A DNA stretch of 64,000 nt from Enterobacter cloacae subsp. cloacae ATCC 13047. GTDB lineage: Bacteria > Pseudomonadota > Gammaproteobacteria > Enterobacterales > Enterobacteriaceae. The notes beneath the pieces are model-generated. The model was given only the letters and a program-made list of their open reading frames with translations, made no database searches and had not been told where the DNA came from. Below, one piece after another: positions 1 through 10,881 of this stretch (position 1 is its first letter; each line of letters opens with the position of its first letter). The translations under genes and the position numbers were made by a program. Location: assembly GCF_000025565.1 (NCBI RefSeq), contig NC_014121.1, positions 4,922,216 to 4,986,215 on the forward strand, written 5' to 3'.

Positions 1-343
1 GGAAGTCGATAGCCGTCGTCTTCCCGTCTTTGGTGCGCAGCATCATAAAGCCGCCGCCGCCCAGATTCCCCGCCTGCGGGTGTGTTACCGCCAGCGCATA
101 GCCGACTGCCACCGCGGCATCCACCGCATTACCGCCCTGTTTGAGAATATCGACGCCCACTTTCGTTGCCAGCGCATCCACCGAGGCCACCATCCCGTGC
201 GTGGCCCGCACGGGATGAAACACATCTTCCTCCACGCCATAAGAGACCGGAGGAGCCGCAGGCGGGTTAGCCGCCACGCTAAATGTACCGCCTGCCATCA
301 GCGCAGCGATGGCGACCCAGCGCAAAAGGGTTGGTTTCATCAT
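1..343 (-). CDS. ggt: gamma-glutamyltranspeptidase, 5' part only (runs off the window)
   Basis: The first 114 codons of periplasmic gamma-glutamyltransferase, which cleaves glutathione and transfers the gamma-glutamyl group. The reverse strand reads an N-terminal signal peptide (MMKPTLLRW, hydrophobic core, then AANPPAAPP) followed by the mature start PVSYGVEEDVFHPVR and a Gly-rich GNLGGGGFMM segment typical of the family. Two adjacent ATG codons lie at 343 and 340; GGAG seven bases before 343 favours the first. The catalytic Thr at the head of the small subunit lies outside the window. The gene is divergent from yhhA. Confidence 0.93.
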   Translation of the reverse strand, partial: MMKPTLLRWVAIAALMAGGTFSVAANPPAAPPVSYGVEEDVFHPVRATHGMVASVDALATKVGVDILKQGGNAVDAAVAVGYALAVTHPQAGNLGGGGFMMLRTKDGKTTAIDF

Positions 344-465
344 TATTGTTCTCCAGGTGAAGGGAGCCATATTCCCCGCTTAAGCCTGGTTCACAACTCC
401 TAAAAAATCATCGTCATGGTGAATTCGGGGTAAACTTAAGAGAAACCTCAAAGAAGGAGAAGATC

Positions 466-843
466 ATGAAACGCTTCCTGATCCTTACGGCGTTGCTCCC
501 GTTTGCCGCACTTGCACAGCCACTCAATACGATGAATAACCCTAACCAGCCGGGCTATGTCATTCCGAGCCAGCAGCGTATGCAGACGGAGATGATGAGT
601 CAGCAGCAACAGCAAAAAGGGATGCTGAACCAGCAGTTGAACACGCAGACCCGAATGCAGCAGCAGAGCCTGCAAAATCAGATGAACACAAACACCCAGC
701 GCGTGCAGCAGGGGCAGATGCGCGAGCAACCGCTGCCGAATAAAAACGGCGGGATGCTGGGAGGGATGAGTTCGTCAGGCAGCGGACAGCAGCATATGCT
801 GCCGTCGCAGTCGAATGGCAGTATGCTTAATCCGCAGAACTAA
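466..843 (+). CDS. yhhA: DUF2756 family small secreted protein YhhA
   Basis: A 125-residue protein of unknown function, widespread next to ggt in enterics. It has a short signal peptide ([18 protein letters not shown]) and then a very low-complexity mature chain rich in Gln, Met and Asn, including a QQQQQ run near residues 47-51 and [10 protein letters not shown] around 64-73, ending in Gly/Ser. GAAGGAGAAGATC precedes the ATG. E. coli YhhA is somewhat longer, about 146 residues. The last 17 bases overlap the convergent ugpQ 3' end. No enzymatic motif is visible. Confidence 0.85.
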   Translation: MKRFLILTALLPFAALAQPLNTMNNPNQPGYVIPSQQRMQTEMMSQQQQQKGMLNQQLNTQTRMQQQSLQNQMNTNTQRVQQGQMREQPLPNKNGGMLGGMSSSGSGQQHMLPSQSNGSMLNPQN

Positions 844-1573
844 AGTCCGGACCGATCAGGTCAATCGCATCGGTACAGATGCTGTCCACACCCCAGCGCA
901 GCAGCTCAGCCGCACGCTGGGGTTTGTTGACGGTATATACCAGAATATGCAGCCCTGCCGCTTTCAGCATCTTAACCCTCGCCTCATCCAGCAGCTTATG
1001 ATTGAGATGGATCGACACGCACGCTAAGCGGGTGGTCAGCTCACGCCAGTCCTCGCGCCACTCGTCCAGCAGCAGCCCGCGCGGCAGCTCCGGCACCGCA
1101 GCCTGTGCCGCTTCAAGGGCATCAATTTCAAATGACGACAGCAGCGGTGGCGTCATGCCTTCCCACAGCTCGCGTGCGGCCAGCGCAATCACGTTGCCCG
1201 TGAGCGGCCCGGTACCGGTCGTCGGTTTGATTTCGATGTTAGCCATCATCCCGTGTTGACGACAACGGTCGGCCACTTCCGCCAGCAGCGGCAGCGGTTC
1301 GCCTTTGTACTCGCCGCTGAACCAGCTTCCGGCATCCACCTTCAGCAGATCGCGCCACGGCAGTTCCCCCGCCACGCCCCAGCCGTTGCTGGTGCGTTCG
1401 AGATTGTCATCATGCAGCAGGAAAATTTCGCCGTCTTTCGACAGCTTGGCGTCGAACTCAATCATCGTGTGGCCGTAGCGTGCGCCAACATCAATTGCCG
1501 CCAGGGTATTTTCCGGCGCCAGTTTACCGCCGCCACGGTGGGCGACGATGTGGGGATAAGGCCAGTTGCTCAT
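827..1573 (-). CDS. ugpQ: cytoplasmic glycerophosphodiester phosphodiesterase UgpQ
   Basis: Hydrolyses glycerophosphodiesters to glycerol-3-phosphate and an alcohol. The 248-residue protein has the GDPD TIM-barrel signature: [12 protein letters not shown] at 12-23 with the first catalytic His at 12, Glu39 and Asp41 of EFDAKL, and the second His at 54 in LLHDD. No signal peptide is seen, matching a cytosolic enzyme acting on diesters as UgpABCE imports them. It is the last gene of the ugp operon; its start overlaps the ugpC stop by 4 bases (ATGA), implying translational coupling. Confidence 0.96.
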   Translation of the reverse strand: MSNWPYPHIVAHRGGGKLAPENTLAAIDVGARYGHTMIEFDAKLSKDGEIFLLHDDNLERTSNGWGVAGELPWRDLLKVDAGSWFSGEYKGEPLPLLAEVADRCRQHGMMANIEIKPTTGTGPLTGNVIALAARELWEGMTPPLLSSFEIDALEAAQAAVPELPRGLLLDEWREDWRELTTRLACVSIHLNHKLLDEARVKMLKAAGLHILVYTVNKPQRAAELLRWGVDSICTDAIDLIGPDFSSAD

Positions 1574-2640
1574 ACTCGTTGTCCTGTTTCACCGTCAAAT
1601 AAGTGCAGGTGATTTTCCGGCAGGTGCAGCCACAGCGTGCTGCCTGCTTTCGGGCGTTCCTGATGCGGCAGACGCACCACCATTTTTTGCTCGCCCCAGC
1701 GTCCATGCGCCAGGTTATCTGCACCCAACATCTCCAGCGTGTCCATCACCAGCGGCACACCGCCGTCCGCCTGAGAGGTTAAACCAATATGCTCCGGGCG
1801 AATACCGAGCGTCATCTTACGCCCGGCGTAGCCACGATAGTACCAGTTGATGGGCAATGCCATCCCGCTTTCCAGCTCAAAGTGGGTGCCCGCGCTGCTG
1901 ATCCGCCCTTCCAGCAGGTTCATTGCCGGGCTGCCGATAAAGCTCGCCACAAAACGGCTGGCCGGTTTTTCGTACACCTCCACCGGCGTGCCAATCTGTT
2001 CGGCAACGCCTTTGTTCATCACCATCACCCGCTGGGCAAGGGTCATGGCTTCGACCTGATCGTGCGTCACGTACAGGGAGGTGGTTTTAAGACGGCGATG
2101 CAGTTGCTGCAGCTCCAGACGCATCTGCACGCGCAGCTTGGCGTCGAGGTTAGAGAGCGGTTCATCGAACAGGAACACCGCCGGATCGCGCACGATGGCA
2201 CGCCCCATCGCCACGCGCTGGCGCTGGCCGCCGGAGAGCTCGCGCGGACGGCGCTTAAGCAGGCCATGCAGCTCCAGAATGCGCGCCGCCTCTTTCACCC
2301 GCTCCTCGATATGCCCCTTGCCCATGCCGCGGATTTTCAGCCCCCAGGCCATATTCTCTTCCACGCTCATGTGCGGATAGAGGGCGTAGTTCTGGAACAC
2401 CATCGCGATGCCGCGATCTTTGGGCTCCATCTCGGTCACGCGCTGGCGGTCAATCCAGATATCGCCGGAGGATACGCGCTCAAGCCCGGCCACCATGCGC
2501 AGCAGCGTGGATTTGCCGCAACCGGACGGGCCGACCATCACGATGAACTCCCCGTCCGCCACGTCGAGGGTGAGCGGCTGAATCACCTGGGTTTTGCCAT
2601 CCCAGCTTTTGGTCACTGCCTGAAGTTTTAAACCTGCCAT
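1570..2640 (-). CDS. ugpC: sn-glycerol-3-phosphate ABC transporter ATPase UgpC
   Basis: ATPase of the glycerol-3-phosphate importer, MalK-like. Starting at MAGLKLQ gives 356 residues, the E. coli length; an upstream in-frame ATG at 2652 would sit inside the 3' end of ugpE. Walker [10 protein letters not shown] is at 37-45, the signature LSGGQRQ near 134-140, and Walker B VFLFDEP near 154-160. After about residue 235 comes the C-terminal regulatory (TOBE/OB-type) domain of the MalK subfamily. It begins one base after the ugpE stop. Confidence 0.96.
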   Translation of the reverse strand: MAGLKLQAVTKSWDGKTQVIQPLTLDVADGEFIVMVGPSGCGKSTLLRMVAGLERVSSGDIWIDRQRVTEMEPKDRGIAMVFQNYALYPHMSVEENMAWGLKIRGMGKGHIEERVKEAARILELHGLLKRRPRELSGGQRQRVAMGRAIVRDPAVFLFDEPLSNLDAKLRVQMRLELQQLHRRLKTTSLYVTHDQVEAMTLAQRVMVMNKGVAEQIGTPVEVYEKPASRFVASFIGSPAMNLLEGRISSAGTHFELESGMALPINWYYRGYAGRKMTLGIRPEHIGLTSQADGGVPLVMDTLEMLGADNLAHGRWGEQKMVVRLPHQERPKAGSTLWLHLPENHLHLFDGETGQRV

Positions 2641-2641
2641 C

Positions 2642-3487
2642 TTATTTCTCACTGTCCACTAAACCACGCACAAACGCACGCTGCATGGCTAAAACGATAA
2701 CGACCGGGGGGATAAGGGTGAGCAGCATCGCCGCCATCACCTGGTTCCAGAGGGTGGTGCCTTCGCCGGTGGCGATCATGCCCTTGATGCCCGCCACGGC
2801 GGTGCCGAGGTTGACGTCCTGAATAATCAGCAGCGGCCACAGGTACTGGTTCCAGCCGTAGATAAAGGTGATCACAAACAGCGCCGCGAGGTTGGTTTTC
2901 GACAGCGGCAGCACGATGTCGCGGAAAAAGCGCATCGGTGATGCACCGTCAATGCGCGCGGCTTCAATCAGCTCGTCCGGCAGCGTCATAAAGAACTGGC
3001 GGAACAGGAAGGTGGCAGTCGCAGACGCCATCAGCGGCAGGGTTAAGCCCGCGTAGCTGTCGAGCATCTTCAGGTTGGCGATCACCTCCACCGTCGGGAA
3101 GATACGCACCTCCACCGGCAGCATCAGGGTGATAAAAATCATCCAGAAGAAGAGGTTACGCAGCGGAAAGCGGAACCAGACGATGGCGAAGGCAGAGAGC
3201 ATCGACACCGTGATTTTGCCCACCGTAATGCCGAATGCCATGATGAAGCTGTTGAGCATCATCAGCCAGAACGGCGCGCTGTTGGCCCCCACGCCCTGGG
3301 TCCAGATGGTTTTCATGTTCTCAAAAAGATGCGTGCCTGGGATCAGCGTCATCGGCGTGTCGAACACCGCTTTGGTGTCCAGCGTGGCGGCGACAAACGC
3401 CACGTACAGCGGAAAGAGGATGACGATAATCCCCAGAATCAGCATGGTATGGCTGAAAATCGTCAGCCCGCGACGGTTCTCAATCAT
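2642..3487 (-). CDS. ugpE: sn-glycerol-3-phosphate ABC transporter permease UgpE
   Basis: Inner-membrane permease of the UgpABCE importer, 281 residues with six predicted membrane segments. The cytoplasmic ATPase-contact loop [21 protein letters not shown] (in two parts: [11 protein letters not shown], then [10 protein letters not shown]) is the EAA motif near 178-198 and is what UgpC docks onto. It belongs to the MalG-type BPD_transp_1 family. The start overlaps the ugpA stop by 4 bases, which suggests coupled translation of the two permease halves in equal amounts. Confidence 0.96.
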   Translation of the reverse strand: MIENRRGLTIFSHTMLILGIIVILFPLYVAFVAATLDTKAVFDTPMTLIPGTHLFENMKTIWTQGVGANSAPFWLMMLNSFIMAFGITVGKITVSMLSAFAIVWFRFPLRNLFFWMIFITLMLPVEVRIFPTVEVIANLKMLDSYAGLTLPLMASATATFLFRQFFMTLPDELIEAARIDGASPMRFFRDIVLPLSKTNLAALFVITFIYGWNQYLWPLLIIQDVNLGTAVAGIKGMIATGEGTTLWNQVMAAMLLTLIPPVVIVLAMQRAFVRGLVDSEK

Positions 3488-4371
3488 TGGTAGCGCACCT
3501 TACTTTCGACATAGCGGAACTGCACCACCGTGAGGATGATGACGAGGAACATCAGCACGACCGACTGCGCGGCGGAGGCTGAGAGATCCAGCCCGGCAAA
3601 CCCTTCGCGGTAGATTTTATAAATCAGCGTCGTCGTGGCCTGCACCGGGCCACCGGCGGTGGCCGCGTCGATGACCGGGAAGGTGTCGAAAAAGGCATAC
3701 ACCAGGTTCACCACCAGCAGGAAGAAACTCACCGGGGCAATCAGCGGCAGCGACAGCCTGAAGAAGCGGCGGATCGGGCCTGCACCGTCAATGGCGGCGG
3801 CTTCCACCAGCGAACGCGGAATGGACTGTAGCGCGGCAAAGAAGAACAGGAAGTTGTAGCTGATCTGCTTCCACACCGAGGCGAACACCACCAGGAACAT
3901 CGCCTGGCCGCTATTCTGGGCGTGGTTCCAGTCGTATCCGAATTCCGCCAGAAAATGGGTAATTAACCCGCGTCCGGGGTTAAACAGGAAGATCCACAGC
4001 ACGGCGGCGACCGCTGGTGCCACGGCGTAGGGCAGCAGCATCAGGGTCTGATACAGACGGCTGCCACGCACCACGTAATCCACCAGCGCGGCGAAGAACA
4101 GCGAGGCAACAAGGCCGCTCACGGTGACCAGCGCGCTGAATTTGATCGTCGTCCAGAAAGAATCCAGGTAGTAGCTGTCGTGGAACAGCGCGGTGAAATT
4201 GTCCAGGCCAACAAACTGGCTGGAAAGCCCAAACGGATCAACGCTTTGCACCGAGTACCAGAGCGCTTCGCCCGCAGGCCAGATAAAGAAGATAACGGTG
4301 ATGACCAGCTGAGGCGCGACCAGCAGATACGGCAGCCAGCGGGAACGAAACACCGGACGGGATGATGACAT
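3484..4371 (-). CDS. ugpA: sn-glycerol-3-phosphate ABC transporter permease UgpA
   Basis: The MalF-type permease partner of UgpE. Starting at [12 protein letters not shown] gives 295 residues, identical in length to E. coli UgpA. The open frame runs further upstream, but that extension reads through the REP element (arginine-rich, no ribosome site) and is not credible. It has six membrane spans and the EAA loop [16 protein letters not shown] near 190-205. It follows ugpB after a gap of about 100 bases holding a BIME. Confidence 0.95.
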   Translation of the reverse strand: MSSSRPVFRSRWLPYLLVAPQLVITVIFFIWPAGEALWYSVQSVDPFGLSSQFVGLDNFTALFHDSYYLDSFWTTIKFSALVTVSGLVASLFFAALVDYVVRGSRLYQTLMLLPYAVAPAVAAVLWIFLFNPGRGLITHFLAEFGYDWNHAQNSGQAMFLVVFASVWKQISYNFLFFFAALQSIPRSLVEAAAIDGAGPIRRFFRLSLPLIAPVSFFLLVVNLVYAFFDTFPVIDAATAGGPVQATTTLIYKIYREGFAGLDLSASAAQSVVLMFLVIILTVVQFRYVESKVRYQ

Positions 4372-4393
4372 TGAGATTTGGTTCCTGAACAGT

Positions 4394-4468
4394 GCCGGGT
4401 GGCGGCTACGCCTTACCCGGCCTACATATGGCACGTCGTAGGCCCGGTAAGCGCAGCGCCACCGGGCA
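4394..4468. repeat. BIME: two inverted REP elements between ugpB and ugpA
   Basis: Two facing REP/PU units. The first starts GCCGGGTGGCGGCTACGCC (4394-4425), and its inverted partner reads GTAGGCCCGGTAAGCG through CCACCGGGCA (4438-4468). Together they can fold into a long hairpin in the ugp transcript. REPs in such positions commonly protect the upstream cistron from 3' exonucleases, which would favour the binding protein UgpB over the membrane subunits. That effect is inferred here. Confidence 0.92.
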
Positions 4469-4473
4469 TTTTT

Positions 4474-5790
4474 TTACGATTTGGTGGACTGCTCAAAGCG
4501 GCGCAGCAGCTGATTCCCGCGCTCTACCGCTGAATCCAGCGCCTGCTGTGGCGTTTTCTTGCCGGTCCAGACGCTTTCCAGTTCTTCGTCGACAATGGTG
4601 CGGATCTGCGGCATGTTGCCCAGACGCAGGCCTTTGGTGAACGGCAACGGCGGCTTGTTCAGCATCTGACGCGTCGCGATATCCGCACCCGGATTCTTGC
4701 TGTAGAAGCCCTGCTCGCGGGTCAGGTCATAGGCAGCTTTGGTGATCGGCAGGTAGCCGGTTTTCTGGTGCCATTCGGCCGCGTTTTCAGGTTTCGCCAG
4801 GAAGTCGAGGAACTCGGCCACTCCTTTGTAGGTGCCGGCGTCTTTACCCTGCATCACCCACAGGCTTGCTCCGCCGATGATGGCGTTCTGCGGCGCGCCT
4901 TTCACGTCTGCGTCGTACGGCATCATGCCCACGCCATAGTTGAATTTGGCATAGTGACGGATATCCGCCAGCGAGCCGGACGAGGCGGTGGTAATGGCGC
5001 AGTCACCGTTGTAGAACTTCTCGGTGGATTCGTCTTTACGTCCGAAGTAGCTGAAATCCCCCTTCTTGTTCAACTCTTCCAGCAGCGCGATATGCTTCAC
5101 CTGCTCTGGCTTGTTGAACTCCAGTACCGCGTCGGTGCCATCGAAACCGTTGTTTTTGGTGGCTACCGGCAGGCCGTGCCAGGCGCTGAAGTTTTCAATC
5201 TGGATCCAGCCCTGCCAGCCGCTGGCGTAGCCGCACTTCATCCCCGCCGCTTTCAGCTTCGCGGTGTACTCCGCCAGATCCTGCCAGGTTTTTGGCGGCT
5301 GCTCCGGGTCTAAACCGGCTTTCTTAAAGGCGTCTTTGTTGTAGTACAGCACCGGCGTCGAGCTGTTAAACGGCTGAGACAGCAGATGGCCGGTTTTAGA
5401 ATCGGTGTAGTAACCCGCTACGGTCGGCACAAACTGGGATTCGTCGAAGTTGATCCCCGCCTCTTTGAACACTTCGTAGACCGGTTTGATGGCTTTGGAG
5501 GCCATCATGGTCGCGGTGCCTACTTCGTACACCTGCAAAATGGCAGGCGCATTACCGGTACGGAAGGCGGCAATGCCCGCGCTCAGGCTCTGCTCGTAGT
5601 TACCTTTGTACACCGGCACAATTTTGTAATCCGGATGGGAGTCGTTGAAACGCTGCGCCAGGGAGTCAACCTCTTTACCCAACTCCCCTTCCATGGAATG
5701 CCAGAACGGAATGGTCGTCACAGCCATTGCGTTCGTCGCAAAAGCCAGACCCAGTGCCAGACCCAAAGCTGTGTGTCGTAACGATGTCAT
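4474..5790 (-). CDS. ugpB: sn-glycerol-3-phosphate ABC transporter periplasmic binding protein UgpB
   Basis: Periplasmic receptor for glycerol-3-phosphate and glycerophosphocholine, first gene of ugpBAECQ. The ATG at 5790 gives 438 residues, the E. coli length, with a 23-residue signal peptide ending ATNAMA before [14 protein letters not shown] second in-frame ATG two codons upstream (5796) is possible, but spacing from GAGAG suits 5790 better. It belongs to the family 1 solute-binding fold. A tandem Pho box upstream implies PhoB induction under phosphate starvation. Confidence 0.95.
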   Translation of the reverse strand: MTSLRHTALGLALGLAFATNAMAVTTIPFWHSMEGELGKEVDSLAQRFNDSHPDYKIVPVYKGNYEQSLSAGIAAFRTGNAPAILQVYEVGTATMMASKAIKPVYEVFKEAGINFDESQFVPTVAGYYTDSKTGHLLSQPFNSSTPVLYYNKDAFKKAGLDPEQPPKTWQDLAEYTAKLKAAGMKCGYASGWQGWIQIENFSAWHGLPVATKNNGFDGTDAVLEFNKPEQVKHIALLEELNKKGDFSYFGRKDESTEKFYNGDCAITTASSGSLADIRHYAKFNYGVGMMPYDADVKGAPQNAIIGGASLWVMQGKDAGTYKGVAEFLDFLAKPENAAEWHQKTGYLPITKAAYDLTREQGFYSKNPGADIATRQMLNKPPLPFTKGLRLGNMPQIRTIVDEELESVWTGKKTPQQALDSAVERGNQLLRRFEQSTKS

Positions 5791-5863
5791 TGTCATCTCT
5801 CTTATTGTGCCGGATGCGCGATATCACGCGTTTTATGCTCGCGAGGTAACATGACATGCTCGA

Positions 5864-5903
5864 ATGACAGAAAAATAACTGTTTGTTTACAGATAAGTGA
5901 CAA
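5864..5903 (-). promoter_or_regulatory. two tandem Pho boxes upstream of ugpB
   Basis: On the minus strand four 7-mers recur at 11-base steps: TTGTCAC, CTGTAAA, CAGTTAT and CTGTCAT, separated by the 4-mers TTAT, CAAA and TTTT. This is the PhoB direct-repeat architecture (CTGTCAT-N4-CTGTCAT). The array ends 74 bases before the ugpB ATG, and CATGTT ten bases past it could serve as a poor -10, as expected for a PhoB-dependent promoter. Confidence 0.75.
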
Positions 5904-5954
5904 CAAAAGGTCAGCGGGATGATGGTTGTGTGAAGGGGTTTGGGGTGTGGTTGG

Positions 5955-6003
5955 GTGCGGTATGGTGCCCTCACCCCGGCCCTCTCCCACGGGGAGAGGG
6001 AGA
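5955..6003. repeat. short palindromic repeat, copy 1 (CCCTCACCC/CTCTCCC/GGGAGAGGG family)
   Basis: GTGCGGTATGGTGCCCTCACC, then CCGGCCCTCTCCCACGGGGAGAGGG. It closely matches the copies at 11699, 11758 (inverted), 19792 and 55282. The CCCTCTCCC/GGGAGAGGG arms form a hairpin. This copy lies downstream of livF. Confidence 0.85.
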
Positions 6004-6010
6004 AAACACT

Positions 6011-6037
6011 AAAAATGGCAACGTGCGTTGCCATTTT
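6011..6037 (-). terminator. intrinsic terminator of the liv operon
   Basis: AAAATGGCAACG (6012-6023) and CGTTGCCATTTT (6026-6037) form a perfect stem. On the minus strand it is followed by TTTTT, nine bases after the livF stop codon, as expected for the end of livKHMGF. Confidence 0.85.
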
Positions 6038-6045
6038 GCTTTTAC

Positions 6046-6759
6046 CTATCCGCCTAAATACGCACTCCGCACCGCTTCATTGGCCAGCAGCGCATCGCCG
6101 GTATCCTCAAGCACCACGTGGCCGTTCTCCAGCACGTAACCGCGATCGGCGAGCTTCAGCGCCTGGTTGGCGTTCTGCTCGACGAGGAAGATGGTCATCC
6201 CCTCTTTACGCAGCTGTTCAATGGTGTCGAAGATCTGCTGAATGATAATTGGCGCAAGACCCAGCGACGGTTCATCCAGCAGCAGCAGGCGCGGCTGGCT
6301 CATCAGGGCGCGGCCGATCGCCAGCATCTGCTGCTCACCGCCGGACATGGTCCCCGCACGCTGAATACGACGCTCCCACAGGCGCGGGAAGAGTTCGTAC
6401 ACCCACTTGATACGGGACTGATACTGGTCGCGGTCAGCGAAGAAGCCGCCCATCGCCAGGTTCTCTTCCACCGTCATGCGCGAGAAGACGCGACGCCCTT
6501 CAGGGACTATCGCCACCGCTTCACGCATGATTCTGGCGGTCTGCCAGTCGGTGATGTCTTTGCCATCAAACACAATCCGCCCGCTGGTGGCGCGCGGGTC
6601 GCCGCACAGGGTACCAAGCAGCGTGGTTTTGCCCGCGCCGTTAGCCCCAATCAGGGTGACGATTTCGCCCTGATTGATATGCAGGCTGACGTCGTGCAGC
6701 GCCTGGATCTTGCCGTAGTGGGCACTTACCTTGTCAAACGTTAACATCGCTTTTTCCAT
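6046..6759 (-). CDS. livF: branched-chain amino acid ABC transporter ATPase LivF
   Basis: One of two ATPases of the LIV-I/LS high-affinity importer for leucine, isoleucine and valine. The ATG at MEKAMLTF gives 237 residues, as in E. coli. Walker A GANGAGKTT is at 38-46, signature MSGGEQQML near 136-144 and Walker B LLLLDEPSLGL shortly after. It is shorter than LivG and lacks that protein's extra insertion. It starts one base after the livG stop codon. Confidence 0.96.
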   Translation of the reverse strand: MEKAMLTFDKVSAHYGKIQALHDVSLHINQGEIVTLIGANGAGKTTLLGTLCGDPRATSGRIVFDGKDITDWQTARIMREAVAIVPEGRRVFSRMTVEENLAMGGFFADRDQYQSRIKWVYELFPRLWERRIQRAGTMSGGEQQMLAIGRALMSQPRLLLLDEPSLGLAPIIIQQIFDTIEQLRKEGMTIFLVEQNANQALKLADRGYVLENGHVVLEDTGDALLANEAVRSAYLGG

Positions 6760-6760
6760 C

Positions 6761-7528
6761 TTATGCCTCACCCAGGTATGCGCGGATCACGTCCGGGTTG
6801 TTGCGGATCTCATCCGGCGTGCCGTTTGCCAGCGGCGTTCCCTGGTTCACCACGTAGATACGGTCAGAGATCCCCATTACCAGCTTCATATCGTGCTCAA
6901 TCAGCAGGATAGTGGTGTCGTGATGATCGCGAAGCTCAGCAATCAGCTCGTCCAGCTCTTTGGTCTCTTTCGGGTTCAGGCCCGCAGCGGGTTCATCGAG
7001 CATCAGGATTTCCGGCTGCGTTACCATGCAGCGCACAATCTCAAGGCGACGCTGGTCACCGTACGCAAGGTTACTTGCCTGGCGGTTGGCATGCGGCAGC
7101 AGACCGATACGGTCAAGCCATGTTGCCGCACGATCCAGCGCTTCGCTCTGCGCACGGCGGAAGGCTGGCGTCTTCAGCAGGCCGGAGAACAGACCGGTTT
7201 TCAGCTGCTGATGCTGTGCCACCAGCAGGTTCTCAATCACCGTCATCTCGCGGAACAGACGCACGTGCTGGAAAGTACGCACCACGCCCATGCGGGCAAT
7301 CTGCTGGCCCGGCAGTCCTTCCAGGTGCTGGTCGCGCAGCATGATGGTGCCGCCCGTCGGCTTGTAGAAACCGGTCAGGCAGTTAAAGACCGTGGTTTTT
7401 CCCGCACCGTTCGGGCCAATCAGGGAGACGATCTCTTTCTTGTGCAGATCCAGATTCACATTGTTGACCGCCAGCAGGCCGCCAAAACGCATCATCAGAC
7501 CGTTAACGGATAATAATGGCTGACTCAT
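6761..7528 (-). CDS. livG: branched-chain amino acid ABC transporter ATPase LivG
   Basis: Second ATPase of the Liv system, 255 residues, the usual length. Walker [10 protein letters not shown] is at 38-46, an ABC signature ([11 protein letters not shown]) in the BCAAT-type form near 158-168, and Walker [12 protein letters not shown] follows. It pairs with LivF to drive the LivHM membrane pair. The start overlaps the livM stop by 4 bases. Confidence 0.96.
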   Translation of the reverse strand: MSQPLLSVNGLMMRFGGLLAVNNVNLDLHKKEIVSLIGPNGAGKTTVFNCLTGFYKPTGGTIMLRDQHLEGLPGQQIARMGVVRTFQHVRLFREMTVIENLLVAQHQQLKTGLFSGLLKTPAFRRAQSEALDRAATWLDRIGLLPHANRQASNLAYGDQRRLEIVRCMVTQPEILMLDEPAAGLNPKETKELDELIAELRDHHDTTILLIEHDMKLVMGISDRIYVVNQGTPLANGTPDEIRNNPDVIRAYLGEA

Positions 7529-8802
7529 GCCTGCTCTCCTTTTGCTTGCCCGTTCTTCAGCTTCAGCTGTGGACGGGTCATCGGCAGCAGACCCTGCGGA
7601 CGCCAGATCATCATCAGCACCATCAAACCACCCAGCATCAGCATGCTGTATTCGTTAAAGTCACGCATCAGCTCGCGTGAGACCACCAGCAGAATGGCGG
7701 CGAGGATAACAGCAAACTGCGAACCCATCCCGCCGAGTACCACAATCGCCAGCACAAAGGCGGATTCGGCAAAGGTGAACGATTCCGGGCTGACAAAGCC
7801 CTGACGCGCGGCAAACAGCGTGCCGGCAAAACCGGCAAACGCGGCGCTGATGGTGAACGCAGTCAGCTTTATGCGGGTCGGGTTGAGGCCCAGGGAGCGG
7901 CAGGCGATTTCATCTTCACGCAGCGCTTCCCACGCGCGGCCCAGCGGCATACGCAGCAGGCGGTTAATCACGAACAGCGTGATGACCACCAGCAGCAGCG
8001 CCACCAGATAGAGCCAAATCACGCGATCGGACGGATCGTATTTCACGCCGAAGAAGTTGCTGAAGGTATCCCAGCCGCCTTCACGGGCGGTACGGCTGAA
8101 CTCCAGACCAAAGAAGGTTGGTTTCGGGATCTGGCTAATCCCGTTCGGCCCGCCGGTCACCTCGGTATTGTTGAGCAGCAGGATACGGACGATTTCGCCG
8201 AAGCCTAAGGTCACAATCGCCAGGTAGTCACCGCGCAGGCGCAGCACCGGGAAGCCAAGCAGGAAACCTGCCGCGGCAGAAACCAGCCCCGCCAGCGGCA
8301 GGCACGTCCAGAAGCCGAGACCGTAATAGTGATTCAGTAGCGCAAAGGTATACGCGCCAATGGCGTAGAAACCGCCGTAGCCCAGTACCAGCAGGCCAGA
8401 GAGCCCCACGACCACGTTCAGGCCCAGACCCAGAATAACGTAGATCATGGTCAGGGTGGCGATATCTACCGTGCCGCGCGAGACCACGAACGGCCACGCC
8501 ACCGCAGCCACCAGCAGCGCCACGAGGAACAGCTTCTGCTTAACGGTGGAGCCGTCGATAGCTGGCAGGACAAACTTCGGTCCCGAGACGCCTTTCAGCG
8601 TTTTCTGGAACAGCGGACGCAGCAGCTGGAACAGGAACACCACGGCGGTGCCGATAAAGACCCACTGCCAGCGAATGTCAGCGGCGGTGTCTACCACAAG
8701 CTTTGTGCCGTTCAGCTCTAACTGAACGCCCATAAAGACGCCCGCCAGCACGAAGAACATGGCGGCAGAGAGCAGCGCCATTGCAAAATGCATCGGTTTC
8801 AT
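7525..8802 (-). CDS. livM: branched-chain amino acid ABC transporter permease LivM
   Basis: Membrane subunit of the Liv importer, 425 residues as in E. coli. An N-terminal extension of about 100 residues with membrane spans, characteristic of enteric LivM, precedes the conserved core ([19 protein letters not shown], and [11 protein letters not shown] around 230). The C-terminal half holds [15 protein letters not shown], the ATPase-contact loop. The start overlaps livH by 4 bases, so the operon is tightly coupled. Confidence 0.96.
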   Translation of the reverse strand: MKPMHFAMALLSAAMFFVLAGVFMGVQLELNGTKLVVDTAADIRWQWVFIGTAVVFLFQLLRPLFQKTLKGVSGPKFVLPAIDGSTVKQKLFLVALLVAAVAWPFVVSRGTVDIATLTMIYVILGLGLNVVVGLSGLLVLGYGGFYAIGAYTFALLNHYYGLGFWTCLPLAGLVSAAAGFLLGFPVLRLRGDYLAIVTLGFGEIVRILLLNNTEVTGGPNGISQIPKPTFFGLEFSRTAREGGWDTFSNFFGVKYDPSDRVIWLYLVALLLVVITLFVINRLLRMPLGRAWEALREDEIACRSLGLNPTRIKLTAFTISAAFAGFAGTLFAARQGFVSPESFTFAESAFVLAIVVLGGMGSQFAVILAAILLVVSRELMRDFNEYSMLMLGGLMVLMMIWRPQGLLPMTRPQLKLKNGQAKGEQA

Positions 8803-9725
8803 ACTTTCTCTACCTCCGGACGACCCAGAATACCGGTAGGCATCACCAGCAGAACCAGAATCAGCAGGGCAAACGACACCACGTCTTTATACTCGGTACT
8901 CAGATACGCTGAGGAGAGCGCTTCTGCCACGCCCAGAATAAGGCCGCCAATCATCGCGCCAGGAATACTGCCGATACCGCCCAGTACCGCCGCGGTAAAG
9001 GCTTTCATCCCGGCCATAAAGCCGATGTACGGATTAATAACGCCGTAGAACTGGCCGAGCAGGACACCTGCCACCGCCGCCATCGCCGCGCCGATCACAA
9101 AAGTGAGCGCAATCACGCGGTCAGTGTTGATCCCGAGCAGGCTCGCCATCTTCAAATCTTCTGCGCAGGCGCGGCAGGCGCGTCCCATGCGCGAGTAGCG
9201 GATGAAGAGCGTCAGGGCGAGCATCGCAATAAAGGTCACCACCCAGATCACCAGTTGCATGGTGGTGATAGAGGCAGAGAAGTTTTCGCTGGCACCGACA
9301 ATCCACTGGCCGTTGAACAGGCTTGGCAGCGCCACATCGCGCGAGCCTTCGGTCAGGCTGACGTAGTTTTGCAGGAAGATAGACATCCCAATCGCGGAGA
9401 TCAGGGCAATCAGGCGCTTGGAGCTGCGTACCGGCCGGTAGGCCACCCGCTCGATGCTCCAGCCGTAGGCGCTGGCAATCACAATCGCGCCGACAAACCC
9501 GGCGGCGACCAGCAGCCAGCTGCTGTCGATACCCATCATCATCAGGGCGGCGATAATCATAAAGGAGACGTAGCTACCGATCATGTACACCTCGCCGTGG
9601 GCGAAGTTGATCATGCCGATAATGCCGTACACCATCGTATAGCCGATGGCAATCAGCGCGTAGGTGCTTCCCAGCGTAACGCCGTTAAACATCTGCTGCA
9701 GGAAATAGAGAAACTGCTCGGACAT
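8799..9725 (-). CDS. livH: branched-chain amino acid ABC transporter permease LivH
   Basis: Second Liv permease. The start at [11 protein letters not shown] gives 308 residues, matching E. coli; the ORF's earlier ATG two codons upstream (9731) is less likely. There are eight or so membrane spans. The cytoplasmic loop [14 protein letters not shown] near 190-203 is the ATPase-contact region. It follows livK after about 46 bases, so livKHMGF forms one transcription unit. Confidence 0.96.
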   Translation of the reverse strand: MSEQFLYFLQQMFNGVTLGSTYALIAIGYTMVYGIIGMINFAHGEVYMIGSYVSFMIIAALMMMGIDSSWLLVAAGFVGAIVIASAYGWSIERVAYRPVRSSKRLIALISAIGMSIFLQNYVSLTEGSRDVALPSLFNGQWIVGASENFSASITTMQLVIWVVTFIAMLALTLFIRYSRMGRACRACAEDLKMASLLGINTDRVIALTFVIGAAMAAVAGVLLGQFYGVINPYIGFMAGMKAFTAAVLGGIGSIPGAMIGGLILGVAEALSSAYLSTEYKDVVSFALLILVLLVMPTGILGRPEVEKV

Positions 9726-9771
9726 ATGCAAACCTTTTTATACCCGCCCGGCGGTCCGGGCGGCGGGATAA

Positions 9772-10881
9772 TTATTTGGCGGCCGAAGACGAACCGTCGG
9801 CGTGCCACTTAAAGACACCAAATTCAAATCCCTTCAGATCGCCTTTCTCATCCCAGTTCAGCGGCCCAATCACGGTGTTCGCCCCGTGTGCTTTTAAATC
9901 TTTCACCAGATCCAGCGGTTCTTTGCTACCAGTACGGTCCAGCGAGGTGGCCAGTGACTGCACGGCGGCGTAGGTGATCCAGACGTATGGACCACTTGGA
10001 TCTTTCTTCTGCGCCTTGAGCGCATCCACGATAGCCTTGTTCGCCGGATCCTGGTCATAGCGTTTTGGCATCGTCACCAGCATGCCTTCAGCGGCATCCC
10101 CGGCGATGTTAGACAGGGAGGCGTTACCCACGCCTTCTGGACCCATGAACTGGGTTTTCAGACCGACCGAGCGCGCCTGGCGCAGCATCTGGCCCATTTC
10201 CGGGTAATAACCACCGTAGTAAACGAAGTCGATATTCTCTTTTTGCAGACGGGCGATCAGCGCAGAGAAATCTTTCTCACCCGCGGTAATCCCGTCGAAG
10301 AAGACGATGTTTGCGCCGCCTTTTTTCAGCCCGTCCTGAACGGAACGCGCCAGGCCTTCGCCGTACTGCTGTTTGTCATGAATAATGGCAATGCGCTGCG
10401 GTTTAACCGTCTCGAGAATGTATTTCGCCGCGGTTGGCCCCTGGGAAGAGTCCAGACCGGCGGTACGCATAATGTGCTGGTAGCCGCGCTGGGTCAGCTC
10501 CGGGTTGGTGGCACCAGGGGTAATCATCAGAATACCTTCGTCTTCGTAGATATCAGACGCAGGCTGAGTGGACGATGAGCACAGATGGCCGATCACATAC
10601 TGGATGCCATCGTTCACGATTTTGTTCGCCACCGCGACGGCCTGTTTTGGATCGCAGGCGTCATCGTATTCCACGCCCACCAGCTTGTCGCCTTTGATGC
10701 CACCTTTGGCGTTGATGTCTTTAATTGCCTGACGTGCGCCGTTGAACTCCATGTCACCCCACTGGGCAACAGGCCCGGACATGGCACCGACCACCGCAAC
10801 TTTAATCTCTTCCGCCATGGCTGCATGCGAGAGAGACAATGCAACCATGCCCGCGATTAACGTCTTCGCGTTCCTTTTCAT
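9772..10881 (-). CDS. livK: leucine-specific periplasmic binding protein LivK
   Basis: Periplasmic leucine receptor feeding LivHMGF. The ATG at [11 protein letters not shown] gives 369 residues, the E. coli length, with signal peptide ending HAAMA before [14 protein letters not shown]. The conserved CDPKQAV and [12 protein letters not shown] motifs (disulfide Cys pair near 76 and 101) are present. It is paralogous to LivJ at 11815, with many identical blocks, so the two receptors share one membrane complex but differ in specificity. Confidence 0.95.
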   Translation of the reverse strand: MKRNAKTLIAGMVALSLSHAAMAEEIKVAVVGAMSGPVAQWGDMEFNGARQAIKDINAKGGIKGDKLVGVEYDDACDPKQAVAVANKIVNDGIQYVIGHLCSSSTQPASDIYEDEGILMITPGATNPELTQRGYQHIMRTAGLDSSQGPTAAKYILETVKPQRIAIIHDKQQYGEGLARSVQDGLKKGGANIVFFDGITAGEKDFSALIARLQKENIDFVYYGGYYPEMGQMLRQARSVGLKTQFMGPEGVGNASLSNIAGDAAEGMLVTMPKRYDQDPANKAIVDALKAQKKDPSGPYVWITYAAVQSLATSLDRTGSKEPLDLVKDLKAHGANTVIGPLNWDEKGDLKGFEFGVFKWHADGSSSAAK

